Positions 1 to 6,865 of a DNA stretch of 9,408 bases are shown piece after piece (within the stretch, counting starts at the first letter, position 1; each line of letters starts with the position of its first letter). The notes beneath the pieces are model-generated. The model was given only the letters and a program-made list of their open reading frames with translations. It searched no databases and was not told the origin of the DNA. Source of the stretch: Eubacterium limosum (GTDB lineage: Bacteria; Bacillota; Clostridia; Eubacteriales; Eubacteriaceae); the NCBI GenBank assembly GCA_959020865.1, contig CAUEUD010000146.1, forward strand, positions 1 through 9,408. The letters are read 5' to 3'. Position numbers and translations under genes: made by a program.

Positions 1-79
1 CCGATCTTTTTTAAGCTGTCAGAAAAATGCGCTGCCCGGGACTGCGCCTTTTATCCAGATAAGAAAATGACAATTTTTT

Positions 80-104
80 ATACTTGACTATTTTTATCCA
101 CATT
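80..104. promoter_or_regulatory. Putative Rrf2-family operator 1 (autoregulatory)
   Basis: This 25-bp site begins ATACTTGACT, has an AT-only centre (ATTTT), and ends TATCCACATT. The layout matches the IscR type-1 operator (ATA, three bases, GACT, five AT-rich bases, AGTC, three bases, TAT): the left half fits fully and the right half partly. It covers the -35 box and nearly all of the spacer of the promoter at 84-112, so a bound Rrf2 protein would block RNA polymerase. A second site of the same length and layout lies at 566-590. The match was made by eye; binding by the neighbouring regulator is inference. Confidence 0.6.
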
Positions 105-112
105 GCTATAAT
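84..112 (+). promoter_or_regulatory. Sigma-A promoter for the Rrf2 regulator
   Basis: The -35 box is TTGACT (84-89) and the -10 box is TATAAT (107-112), separated by exactly 17 bp. TGC directly precedes the -10 box, giving an extended -10 element. Transcription should start near 119, leaving a short leader of about 20 nt before the GTG start at 142. Confidence 0.85.
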
Positions 113-141
113 GAGTTTATAAATTTGAAAGGATTACATTT

Positions 142-546
142 GTGCTGATTACGAGAGAAACCGATTATGCATTGAGACTTGTCCGTTCTCTGGCCGACGG
201 CGAGCGCCGTTCTGTGAGCCAGCTTTCGGACGAGGAACAAATTCCGAAGGCCTTTGCCTACAAAATCATCAAAAAGCTGGAACGCGCCGGCCTGGTGAGC
301 ATCGCCCGCGGCAGCGAAGGCGGCTGCAGTCTTAATAAGCCGACCAGCGCCATATCCCTGTATGATCTGATGTGCGCCATTGATGGAAGCTGTTCTCTGT
401 CCCCCTGCATGGAATCGGGCTATCGCTGCGAATGGTGTGAAAAACACGGCAGCTGCTGCTTTCATAATCACCTCATGGTTATCCAGGAAGAGCTCAACGA
501 CCGATTGAAGGCCAGTAGCTTAGAAGAAATTTTAAAATGCGGGTGA
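142..546 (+). CDS. Rrf2-family transcriptional regulator with cysteine-rich (probable Fe-S) sensor loop
   Basis: This is a 134-residue protein, a normal length for the Rrf2 family (IscR, NsrR, CymR, RsrR). The N-terminus (LITRETDYALRLVRSLA) and the winged helix around residues 25-65 (IPKAFAYKIIKKLERAGLV, then a glycine-rich wing) are typical. The sensor loop holds cysteines 84, 89, 96, 99, 105 and 106 plus His108 and His110, more than the three Cys used by IscR/NsrR, so an Fe-S cluster that reports O2, NO or iron/sulfur status is likely. The GTG start is preceded by GAAAGGA (127-133) at 8 nt. It sits directly upstream of an oxygen/NO-detoxification gene pair and probably represses that pair and itself through the sites at 80-104 and 566-590. 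The family call is firm; the ligand and sensed signal are inference. Confidence 0.9.
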   Translation: MLITRETDYALRLVRSLADGERRSVSQLSDEEQIPKAFAYKIIKKLERAGLVSIARGSEGGCSLNKPTSAISLYDLMCAIDGSCSLSPCMESGYRCEWCEKHGSCCFHNHLMVIQEELNDRLKASSLEEILKCG

Positions 547-565
547 CCGCATGGTTTTTTCGGCA

Positions 566-590
566 ATATTGGACAAAAATTATCCAATAT
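566..590. promoter_or_regulatory. Putative Rrf2-family operator 2, upstream of the fusion gene
   Basis: This is a 25-bp palindrome with perfect 8-bp arms, ATATTGGA (566-573) and TCCAATAT (583-590), around a 9-nt AT-rich centre. Length and half-site layout match the IscR type-1 operator and the site at 80-104. It lies in the 82-nt gap between the regulator and the acyl-CoA dehydrogenase fusion, so it likely controls a promoter there. A weak candidate is TTGGAC at 569-574 with an extended TATTGA at 595-600, but the spacing of 20 bp is too long for confidence. Confidence 0.65.
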
Positions 591-614
591 GTGGTATTGA
601 TTCATTTATATTTC

Positions 615-621
615 AAGGAGG
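615..621 (+). promoter_or_regulatory. Ribosome binding site deciding the fusion-gene start
   Basis: AAGGAGG lies 4 nt before ATG 626 and 7 nt before ATG 629. It rules out the longer in-frame start at 551, which has no Shine-Dalgarno sequence and would translate through the operator at 566-590. Confidence 0.85.
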
Positions 622-628
622 ATCTATG

Positions 629-2551
629 ATGTTATTTAAAACGACCGAGCAGCATGAAGCCCTGCGCAAAAAAATTCGTGAGTTTGCTGAAAAAGAAGTA
701 AAACCCCATGCTTTCATGATGGACAAGGAAAATATGTTTCCGGACGAAGCCGTCAGGCAGCTTGGCGAAATGGGTGTAATGGGCATCCCGTTTGAAAAGG
801 AATATGGCGGACAGGGCCTGGACGTTTTGAGCTATGCCATTGCCGTTGAAGAGCTCTCCCGCGTCGATGGCGGAACCGGCGTTATTCTGTCGGCGCATAC
901 CTCACTTGGGACCTGGCCCATTGCCGCCTTTGGAAACGAAGCACAAAAGCAAAAATATTTAATTCCTCTGTGTAAAGGTGAAAAAATTGGCGCCTTTGGC
1001 CTGACGGAGCCAAACGCGGGTTCCGATGCCGGCGGAACCGAAACCACCGCCATTGACAAGGGCGACCACTACCTGCTCAACGGCAATAAGATTTTCATCA
1101 CCAACGCGCCAAAAGCCGACACCTACGTTATTTTCGCTGTCACCACACCTGATATCGGAACCCGCGGCATCTCCGCCTTTATTGTTGAAAAGGGCTGGGA
1201 AGGCTTCACCTTCGGGGATCATTACGACAAACTGGGGATCCGCTCCTCCTCCACTGCTGAGCTGGTTTTCAATGATGTGAAGGTTCCCAGGGAAAACCTT
1301 TTAGGCGAAGAGGGCCAGGGCTTTAAAATCGCGATGGCAACCCTGGACGGCGGCCGGATCGGCATTGCCTCCCAGGCGCTGGGGATCGCCCAGGGCGCTT
1401 TTGAGGAAGCGGTAGCCTACGCCAAGGAACGTGTCCAGTTTGGCAAGCCCATCGGCTTCCAGCAGGCCATCTCCTTTAAAATCGCAGACATGGCCACCAA
1501 GCTGCACACTGCCCGCCTGCTCATCTACCAGGCGGCTGAGCTGAAGGAATACCACGAGCCTTACGGCATGGAATCCGCCATGGCTAAACAGTATGCCTCC
1601 GATATCGCTCTGGAGGTCACCAATGACGCCCTTCAAATTTTCGGCGGCACCGGCTACCTGAAGGGCATGGAGGTTGAGCGGATGTACCGCGACGCCAAGA
1701 TCACGACCATCTATGAAGGCACCAACGAAATCCAGCGCGTTGTCATCGCCTCCCATATTCTGGGAAAGCCCCCAAAAAAGGCCGGCGGCTCCGGCAGCGC
1801 GCCTAAAAAGCCCGCGCCCATCACCGGCGTTCGCAAGCACATTATTTTGAAAGACGGTGATATTCAGGCAAAGGTTGACGCCCTGGTCGCGGCGCTTGAA
1901 AAAGACGGCTATGATTTCTCTGTCGGGATTCCCATCGACACCCCTATTGTCGACGCTGAACGTGTGGTTTCGGCCGGTGTGGGCATTGGCGACAAGAAAA
2001 ACATGAAGCTCATCGAAGATCTGGCAAAGGCCGCCGGGGCTGCCATTGGCTCCTCCAGGCCCGTGGCTGAAACCTTAAAATACGTGCCCCTTAACCGCTA
2101 TGTCGGAATGTCGGGACAGAAGTTCTCAGGCAACCTGTATATTGCCTGCGGTATCTCCGGCGCGATCCAGCATCTCAAGGGGATCAAGGACGCTTCCACC
2201 ATTGTCGCCATCAACCAAAACGGCAACGCGCCGATCTTTAAAAACTGTGACTATGGTATTGTGGGCGACGTGAACGAAGTTCTGCCTGTTTTAGCCAAAG
2301 CTCTGGGAACCGGCGAGAAAAAGCCAGCCCCCGAAATGGTCAAGATTAAACGGCCAAAGGCGCCAAAGCCGACGCCGGCAGGCCCATCTTATATCTGCGG
2401 CGGCTGCGGCTATGAATATGTTCCCGATCTGGGTGATCCGGAAAATGACATCGCTCCGGGCACACTGTTTGAAAATGTTCCGGAAGACTGGGTTTGCCCG
2501 CTGTGCGGCGCCGAAAAATCTGAATTTATTATCGCCAAAAAGGAGGCCTAA
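629..2551 (+). CDS. Acyl-CoA dehydrogenase - EtfA FAD domain - rubredoxin fusion protein
   Basis: This is a 640-residue protein starting MLFKTTEQ; ATG 626 is an equally possible start. Residues 1-380 are a complete short-chain acyl-CoA dehydrogenase: FAD motif GLTEPNAGSDA at 124-134, RVQFGKPIGFQQ at 268-279, IFGGTGYLKG near 337-346, and IYEGTNEIQ with Glu363 at the usual catalytic-base position of butyryl-CoA-type enzymes. A Pro/Lys/Gly linker (380-398) leads to an EtfA C-terminal FAD domain, best matched at 445-560 (SSRP 475-478, GISGAIQH 508-515, IVAIN 525-529, APIF 534-537, DYGIVGD 541-547). A second Lys/Pro linker (562-586) leads to a rubredoxin (588-637) with iron ligands Cys590, 593, 623 and 626. 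The EtfA N-terminal domain and EtfB are absent. The stop is followed after 3 nt by the flavodiiron gene, whose ribosome binding site lies in the last codons here. I infer that the protein carries electrons from an acyl-CoA through two flavins to rubredoxin and on to that partner. The substrate is unproven; butyryl-CoA is the likeliest. Confidence 0.92.
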   Translation: MLFKTTEQHEALRKKIREFAEKEVKPHAFMMDKENMFPDEAVRQLGEMGVMGIPFEKEYGGQGLDVLSYAIAVEELSRVDGGTGVILSAHTSLGTWPIAAFGNEAQKQKYLIPLCKGEKIGAFGLTEPNAGSDAGGTETTAIDKGDHYLLNGNKIFITNAPKADTYVIFAVTTPDIGTRGISAFIVEKGWEGFTFGDHYDKLGIRSSSTAELVFNDVKVPRENLLGEEGQGFKIAMATLDGGRIGIASQALGIAQGAFEEAVAYAKERVQFGKPIGFQQAISFKIADMATKLHTARLLIYQAAELKEYHEPYGMESAMAKQYASDIALEVTNDALQIFGGTGYLKGMEVERMYRDAKITTIYEGTNEIQRVVIASHILGKPPKKAGGSGSAPKKPAPITGVRKHIILKDGDIQAKVDALVAALEKDGYDFSVGIPIDTPIVDAERVVSAGVGIGDKKNMKLIEDLAKAAGAAIGSSRPVAETLKYVPLNRYVGMSGQKFSGNLYIACGISGAIQHLKGIKDASTIVAINQNGNAPIFKNCDYGIVGDVNEVLPVLAKALGTGEKKPAPEMVKIKRPKAPKPTPAGPSYICGGCGYEYVPDLGDPENDIAPGTLFENVPEDWVCPLCGAEKSEFIIAKKEA

Positions 2552-2554
2552 TCA

Positions 2555-3778
2555 ATGTATGCAGTTAGAAATGTAACCGAGGACTTAATCTGGGTTGGGG
2601 CCAACGACCACCGCCTGGCCCTGTTTGAAAATGTTTATCCCATTCCGCGCGGCGTCAGCTACAACGCTTATGTCCTGCGCGATGAAAAAAATGTACTCTT
2701 TGACACGGTCGACTGGTCGGCCTGCCGCCAGCTCTTAGAAAACCTTGAGTTTGTTTTGGAGGGCGAATCCCTGGATTACCTTGTGATCAACCATCTTGAA
2801 CCCGACCACGCGGCCAGTATAGAAGAAATCCTGATCCGATACCCGGGGATTAAGATTATCAGCAATGAAAAAGCCTTTTTGTTCATGCGCCAGTTCGGCT
2901 TTCACGTCGACGACCATGACTGCATTGTCGTGGAAGAGGGCGATACCTTCTCCTTCGGCAAGCACACCGTCACCTTTGTTTTTGCGCCCATGGTGCACTG
3001 GCCCGAAGCCATGGTCACCTTTGATGTGACAAACGGGGCCCTGTTCTCCGCTGACGCCTTTGGTACCTTTGGCGCCCTGGACGGCAAGCTTTTTGCTGAT
3101 GAGGTGGATTTTGACCGTGACTGGCTTGACGACGCCCGCCGCTACCTGACCAATATTGTCGGAAAATATGGCCCCCATGTACAGCTTCTGCTGGGCAAGG
3201 CTGCCGGCATTCTTGACAAGATCAAATTTATCTGCCCGCTTCACGGGCCGGTCTGGCGCGAGGACCTGATGTATTTTATCGAAAAATACGATTTGTGGAG
3301 CCGCTATGTGCCGGAGGAAAAAGGCGTTATGATCGCCTACGCGTCAATGTACGGCAATACGGAAAGCGCCGCCCAGGCCCTGGCTGCCCGTCTCTGCGAT
3401 AAGGGCATGACCAATGTGGTCATGTATGATGTGTCCTCGACGCATGTATCCCAGCTTATTTCTGAAAGCTTCAAATACAGCCACCTGGTTCTCGCCTCTA
3501 CGACTTATAACCTCGGCATTTACCCGGCCATGCATAACTTCCTGATGGACATGAAGGCCCTGAACGTGCAGAACCGTACGGTCGCCATTGTGGAAAACGG
3601 CTCCTGGGCTCCCTGCTCCGGCGATTTAATGCAGGAATTTGTCGAAAATGAACTGAAGGACATGACCGTCATCAATGACCGCCTGTCCATGGCCTCCGCT
3701 CTCCATCCTGAAAAAGCAAAAGAGCTCGACATGCTTGTGGACGCGATCCTTGAATCCATGGAAACACCCGAAGCATAA
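2555..3778 (+). CDS. fprA: Flavodiiron protein (type A flavoprotein; rubredoxin:oxygen/NO oxidoreductase)
   Basis: This is a 407-residue cytoplasmic enzyme of standard length for a class A flavodiiron protein. Its metallo-beta-lactamase-like half (1-250) carries every diiron ligand: His80, Glu82, Asp84 and His85 in HLEPDH, His148 in VHWPE, Asp167 in SADAFG, and His230 in PLHGP. The flavodoxin half (257-405) begins VMIAYASMYGNTESAA, the FMN phosphate loop. The family reduces O2 to water or NO to N2O with electrons from rubredoxin. Here the rubredoxin is fused to the upstream protein, 3 nt away, and AAGGAGG at 2540-2546 gives 8 nt to the ATG, so the two are translationally close and probably form one pathway. 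Preference for O2 or NO cannot be told from sequence. Confidence 0.95.
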   Translation: MYAVRNVTEDLIWVGANDHRLALFENVYPIPRGVSYNAYVLRDEKNVLFDTVDWSACRQLLENLEFVLEGESLDYLVINHLEPDHAASIEEILIRYPGIKIISNEKAFLFMRQFGFHVDDHDCIVVEEGDTFSFGKHTVTFVFAPMVHWPEAMVTFDVTNGALFSADAFGTFGALDGKLFADEVDFDRDWLDDARRYLTNIVGKYGPHVQLLLGKAAGILDKIKFICPLHGPVWREDLMYFIEKYDLWSRYVPEEKGVMIAYASMYGNTESAAQALAARLCDKGMTNVVMYDVSSTHVSQLISESFKYSHLVLASTTYNLGIYPAMHNFLMDMKALNVQNRTVAIVENGSWAPCSGDLMQEFVENELKDMTVINDRLSMASALHPEKAKELDMLVDAILESMETPEA

Positions 3779-3785
3779 GAGTCAT

Positions 3786-3819
3786 AAAAAGATCGGCGCA
3801 AAATTGCGCCGATCTTTTT
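3786..3819. terminator. Bidirectional intrinsic terminator
   Basis: The stem GATCGGCGCAA (3791-3801) pairs perfectly with TTGCGCCGATC (3804-3814), flanked by AAAAA on the left and TTTTT on the right. It can end the plus-strand flavodiiron transcript and the converging minus-strand operon that stops at 3832. Confidence 0.9.
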
Positions 3820-3831
3820 GTATCTCCGGTT

Positions 3832-4494
3832 TTACACCATGGCTACAGCTCTTGCCGGTGCGCCGCCAAAGCCCTGAAGCTTGAGCGGGAAGCAGCAGAA
3901 GTAAACCCGTTCGTATGCCATCACCTCATCGGGGAAGTCGATCTCTTCCAGAAGCCATACTTCCTTTGAGAGCAGAACCACATGGGGCTGCGGTCCCTTA
4001 TCCGGTCCCCATCCGCCAATGCTCAGGCCGTCGATGCCAACGCCCTTTACACCTTTTTCATGCAGCCATTCCGCGCCTTCGCCAGTGAGGTAAGGCCATT
4101 GGTAATAGTATTCCTTTGTCATGGCTCTTTTCTTGCACCAGCCCGTGTTCATGAGGACAATGTCCCCTTCTTTGATCTTATCCGCGTAGGGTTTCAGGTG
4201 CTCGCTGGTAATGCCTGTATCCGGCGCAATGCCCCGGAGGTCAATGATTACCGCTTCGCCCTGGAAGCCCTCGATGGGCATTTCATCAATCTTCTTGCCT
4301 TCCGGGAAGAAATGGAAAGGCGCGTCCAAGTGGGTGGCGGTATGGGCGTTCATCTTAAAGACTTCTGCCGTAAAGCCGTCCTTTGGGTTAATGGCCTCAT
4401 AAGTCACCTCTGTGAGCTCATAGGTGGGCCATCCCGGACAATTGTGAAATACCGGCTGTGACATGTCAAACACTTTTTCAAACTTCTGCATCAT
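3832..4494 (-). CDS. Cyclase-family (kynurenine formamidase-like) metal-dependent hydrolase
   Basis: This is a 220-residue protein of the Cyclase/PF04199 family, usual length. The signature HxGTHxDxPxH is present as HTATHLDAPFH (His51, His55, Asp57, Pro59, His61), with alanine replacing the usual glycine. These residues bind the catalytic metal, usually Zn or Mn. Other typical segments are GDIVLMNTGW (110-119) and GVGIDGLSIG (151-160). Family members hydrolyse N-formylkynurenine, isatin and other cyclic or amide substrates; many remain uncharacterised. It is the last gene of the deoR-kinase-pdxA operon, 53 nt after pdxA. That position suggests a step in the same sugar-acid pathway, perhaps opening an aldonolactone, but this is inference. 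Two ATGs (4494, 4491) are in tandem after a GGGGG tract; 4494 is used here. Confidence 0.85.
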   Translation of the reverse strand: MMQKFEKVFDMSQPVFHNCPGWPTYELTEVTYEAINPKDGFTAEVFKMNAHTATHLDAPFHFFPEGKKIDEMPIEGFQGEAVIIDLRGIAPDTGITSEHLKPYADKIKEGDIVLMNTGWCKKRAMTKEYYYQWPYLTGEGAEWLHEKGVKGVGIDGLSIGGWGPDKGPQPHVVLLSKEVWLLEEIDFPDEVMAYERVYFCCFPLKLQGFGGAPARAVAMV

Positions 4495-4538
4495 AAATAC
4501 CCCCGTATTTTAATATATTTTTGCAATGCTTACATTGC
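4495..4538 (-). other. Twin hairpins between pdxA and the cyclase gene
   Basis: Two perfect inverted repeats lie in the 53-nt gap: GCAATG/CATTGC with a 4-nt loop (4523-4538) and AAATAC/GTATTT with a 4-nt CCCC loop (4495-4510). On the minus-strand mRNA the second hairpin puts the G-rich ribosome binding site of the cyclase gene in its loop and ends right at the start codon. No T-run follows the first hairpin in the minus direction, so it is not a standard terminator. It may stabilise or process the mRNA, or tune translation. Confidence 0.5.
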
Positions 4539-4547
4539 CTGCAAACT

Positions 4548-5549
4548 TTAGGACTCGCGCTTGAAATTGGGCGCGTACTCTACGGCCAGGCGGATGGCCT
4601 CAATCATGCTGACCGGGCTGGCAATGCCCTTACCCGCAATGTCCAGCGCTGTGCCGTGGTCTACTGAGGTTCTCAGTATGGGCATCCCGTTGGTAATGGA
4701 GATGGTGCGCTCAAAATCCACCATCTTTGTGGCGATGTGCCCCTGGTCATGATACAGGGAGAGCACCGCGTCGTAGCGGCCGTTCAGGGCCTGGTAAAAG
4801 ACAGAATCCGCGCCAATGGGGCCTTCGATGTCAATGCCTCTGGCCTTTGCCTCCAGAACCGCCGGAATCACATGGTCTACCTCCTCGGTTCCAAACAGGC
4901 CATGCTCACCGCTGTGGGGATTTAAACCTGCCACGGCGATTTTCGGGTTCTTAACACCCAGCACCTCCAGCGCTTTCACACAGTCGCGGATAAATGTGAG
5001 CAGGCTGTCCTTTGTCACCAAATCACAGGCCTTTCTCAGTGAGACGTGGCGCGTGAGGAAAAACACACGCAGGTTCCGGACCTGGAACATGGTCAGCGGA
5101 TTCTTTGTCCCTGTCAGCGCGCCCACAATCTCGGTATGCCCAATGTAGGGCACCTCTGCCAGCTTCAGGGATTCCTTGTTGATGGCTGTGGTGGACAGCA
5201 CGTCCGCCTTGTGGGCCAGGCACAGCTCTGTGGCTTTTTTAATATACTCATAGGCCGCCTGTCCGGTCATGGCCTGGATTTCTCCGATTTTAAGGGCGTT
5301 CATGTCAATGTTGTCAAGGTCGATCAGGTTTAGAACACCGGGTGTGTAGTCGCCGTTTGCCGGCTCCTCGATACATTTGATCCTTAAGTCCACACCGCTG
5401 AAGCGGATGGCGTCCTCCAGCACGTCTTTATCGCCCACGACCACGCAGCGGGCAATCTCCTGTATCATCTTATCGTCCAGGGCCCGAACGGTAATCTCCG
5501 GTCCGATGCCTGCCGCATCTCCCATAGGTATTGCAATGATTGGTTTCAT
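4548..5549 (-). CDS. pdxA2: PdxA-family dehydrogenase (PdxA2-like, 4-phospho-D-threonate/D-erythronate dehydrogenase)
   Basis: This is a 333-residue protein of usual PdxA length, starting MKPIIAIPMGDAAGIGPE, the family signature. The metal-binding histidines are His168 (TRHVS), His212 (NPHSGE) and His267 (YHDQGH). GHTE (137-140) and SVDHGTALDIAG (295-306) are also conserved. PdxA proper oxidises 4-phosphohydroxythreonine in vitamin B6 synthesis. PdxA2 paralogues use NAD+ to decarboxylate 4-phospho-D-threonate or 4-phospho-D-erythronate to dihydroxyacetone phosphate and CO2. The adjoining DUF1537 kinase (4-nt gap, with the ribosome binding site inside the kinase stop region) and the DeoR regulator strongly favour the catabolic role. 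Sequence alone does not exclude a B6 role. Confidence 0.88.
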   Translation of the reverse strand: MKPIIAIPMGDAAGIGPEITVRALDDKMIQEIARCVVVGDKDVLEDAIRFSGVDLRIKCIEEPANGDYTPGVLNLIDLDNIDMNALKIGEIQAMTGQAAYEYIKKATELCLAHKADVLSTTAINKESLKLAEVPYIGHTEIVGALTGTKNPLTMFQVRNLRVFFLTRHVSLRKACDLVTKDSLLTFIRDCVKALEVLGVKNPKIAVAGLNPHSGEHGLFGTEEVDHVIPAVLEAKARGIDIEGPIGADSVFYQALNGRYDAVLSLYHDQGHIATKMVDFERTISITNGMPILRTSVDHGTALDIAGKGIASPVSMIEAIRLAVEYAPNFKRES

Positions 5550-5553
5550 TTTC

Positions 5554-6852
5554 TTACTCCTTTTCGGCTAATTTTATCTGTAAATAGGACATGGCGCTGC
5601 GCAGGGTATCCACCCTTCCGGCCAGTCCGCCTTTTGTCACAATGGGCAGGCCGCTGTAAGGGCCGCCGATCAGTTCTCCGTACATGGTAAAGGGCTCGAT
5701 CTCATCCAGCACGCAGATGCCCGCGCTTTCCAGGGCTTCGCACACGCCCAGGGTAATGTCCCCGCCGCTGGTATAAAGGGCCTGTATCTCGCGGCTGTGG
5801 GTCTCGAGATACGCGGCGGCCAGCTCTGCGATGGCTGCCCCGATGCGCTCGGACAGGGTCTCGACATCACAGCCAAAGCGCGCTGCGGTCTCCCTGAGGT
5901 CCAGCACATCCTCTTCCGCTCTGGCGGTCATAAAACCCACAAAGTCACTGTGCTGCGCGCAGGCGTCCAAAGCTCTGAATATTCGCTGTTTTTCGGCGTC
6001 TCTGCGGTTTTCATCCAGCAGGGCCAGCACATCGGCCTGCACCAGCTCGGTTTTGAAAAAAGCTTCAAAGGCTGCTGCCTGCTGTCTGACAATGGGCACC
6101 ACGCTGCCAATGGCCATGAGCACGCGCTTGCGGGTGCGCTGTTTTTTTCCCGCGTTCAGGCAGGCCAGCGTCAGCGGCCCCGGGTCCACCGTTATAAAGG
6201 GACAGCCAAGGGCTGTGCCCGCCTGGGCAATGGCGGTGATATCCTCCCCCGCCACCGCGTCAAAGCTGATGATCCGCACGCCCTGCCGGATAAGCGCTTC
6301 CGCCTCTCCCCGGATGGCTTCCGCTCCCCTGGACACGACGTCCATACCAACAGTGCCGACCGGGTAGCGGGTCTGTTTTTCCAGTATAGCCTGGACCGAC
6401 GACAGGGTCACCGGGCATTTAGGGTCTTTGCTGACCCCGGTACGCTCCAGCAGGTTTCCCTCAATTAAGAGATAGCCTCCGGCCACCAGCTTATCCACAT
6501 CCGGGTAGGCCGCGCAGACAAGAGCGACGGCTTCACCGCCAAGGGCGTCCAGCAGGCCGTCTGTCTCGGCGCCGATGTTGCCCCGCAGGGTGCTGTCGAT
6601 CCGTTTTTGATAAAAGCAGCCCTCAGGCAGCACAAAGGCCTGCGCAGTCCTTTTCACCCTGTCATAGGCCGCCCCCGCCCCGATGCCCCGGCTGTCTGTG
6701 CTGACAGCCACGGCGTCATAGTCTGCTAAAACCTTAGGCCCGACGGGCACGCCGTGCCGAAAGGTCGCGAAACGGTAGCCGTTTTTTCTGAGCAGGGCCC
6801 CGGTAACATTGGCCCCAGTCAAATCGTCGGCGATGATTACTGCCCTTGTCAT
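5554..6852 (-). CDS. dtnK: Four-carbon acid sugar kinase (DUF1537; D-threonate/D-erythronate kinase-like)
   Basis: This is a 432-residue protein, standard for the two-domain DUF1537 family. The N-terminal sugar-acid-binding domain has ADDLTGA (8-14) and KRIDSTLRGN (83-92). The C-terminal nucleotide-binding domain has TSGGD (361-365), LIGGPYSGLP (394-403) and TKGG (406-409). The family phosphorylates the terminal hydroxyl of D-threonate, L-threonate or D-erythronate using ATP. With the PdxA2-type dehydrogenase 4 nt downstream this is the D-threonate or D-erythronate route. No erythronate or L-threonate dehydrogenase is seen here, so the D-threonate kinase DtnK is the best single name. The frame stays open for 60 codons upstream, inside the regulator gene. 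ATG 6852 is chosen because AGGAGGA (6861-6867 on the complement) lies 8 nt ahead and the family N-terminus begins there. Confidence 0.88.
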   Translation of the reverse strand: MTRAVIIADDLTGANVTGALLRKNGYRFATFRHGVPVGPKVLADYDAVAVSTDSRGIGAGAAYDRVKRTAQAFVLPEGCFYQKRIDSTLRGNIGAETDGLLDALGGEAVALVCAAYPDVDKLVAGGYLLIEGNLLERTGVSKDPKCPVTLSSVQAILEKQTRYPVGTVGMDVVSRGAEAIRGEAEALIRQGVRIISFDAVAGEDITAIAQAGTALGCPFITVDPGPLTLACLNAGKKQRTRKRVLMAIGSVVPIVRQQAAAFEAFFKTELVQADVLALLDENRRDAEKQRIFRALDACAQHSDFVGFMTARAEEDVLDLRETAARFGCDVETLSERIGAAIAELAAAYLETHSREIQALYTSGGDITLGVCEALESAGICVLDEIEPFTMYGELIGGPYSGLPIVTKGGLAGRVDTLRSAMSYLQIKLAEKE

Positions 6853-6865
6853 CTGCTCTCTCCTC

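Noticed and set aside
1..13. CCGATC plus T-run at the left edge as the tail of a terminator
   Set aside because: It resembles the 3' arm of the terminator at 3786-3819, but the 5' arm would lie outside the window, so it cannot be supported.
551..628. Longer N-terminus for the acyl-CoA dehydrogenase fusion starting at ATG 551
   Set aside because: No ribosome binding site, the added residues do not resemble the family, and the stretch contains the palindromic operator at 566-590; AAGGAGG at 615-621 points to 626/629.
5797..6468. Long plus-strand ORFs opposite the kinase
   Set aside because: Out-of-phase shadows of the minus-strand kinase with no ribosome binding sites or domain signals.
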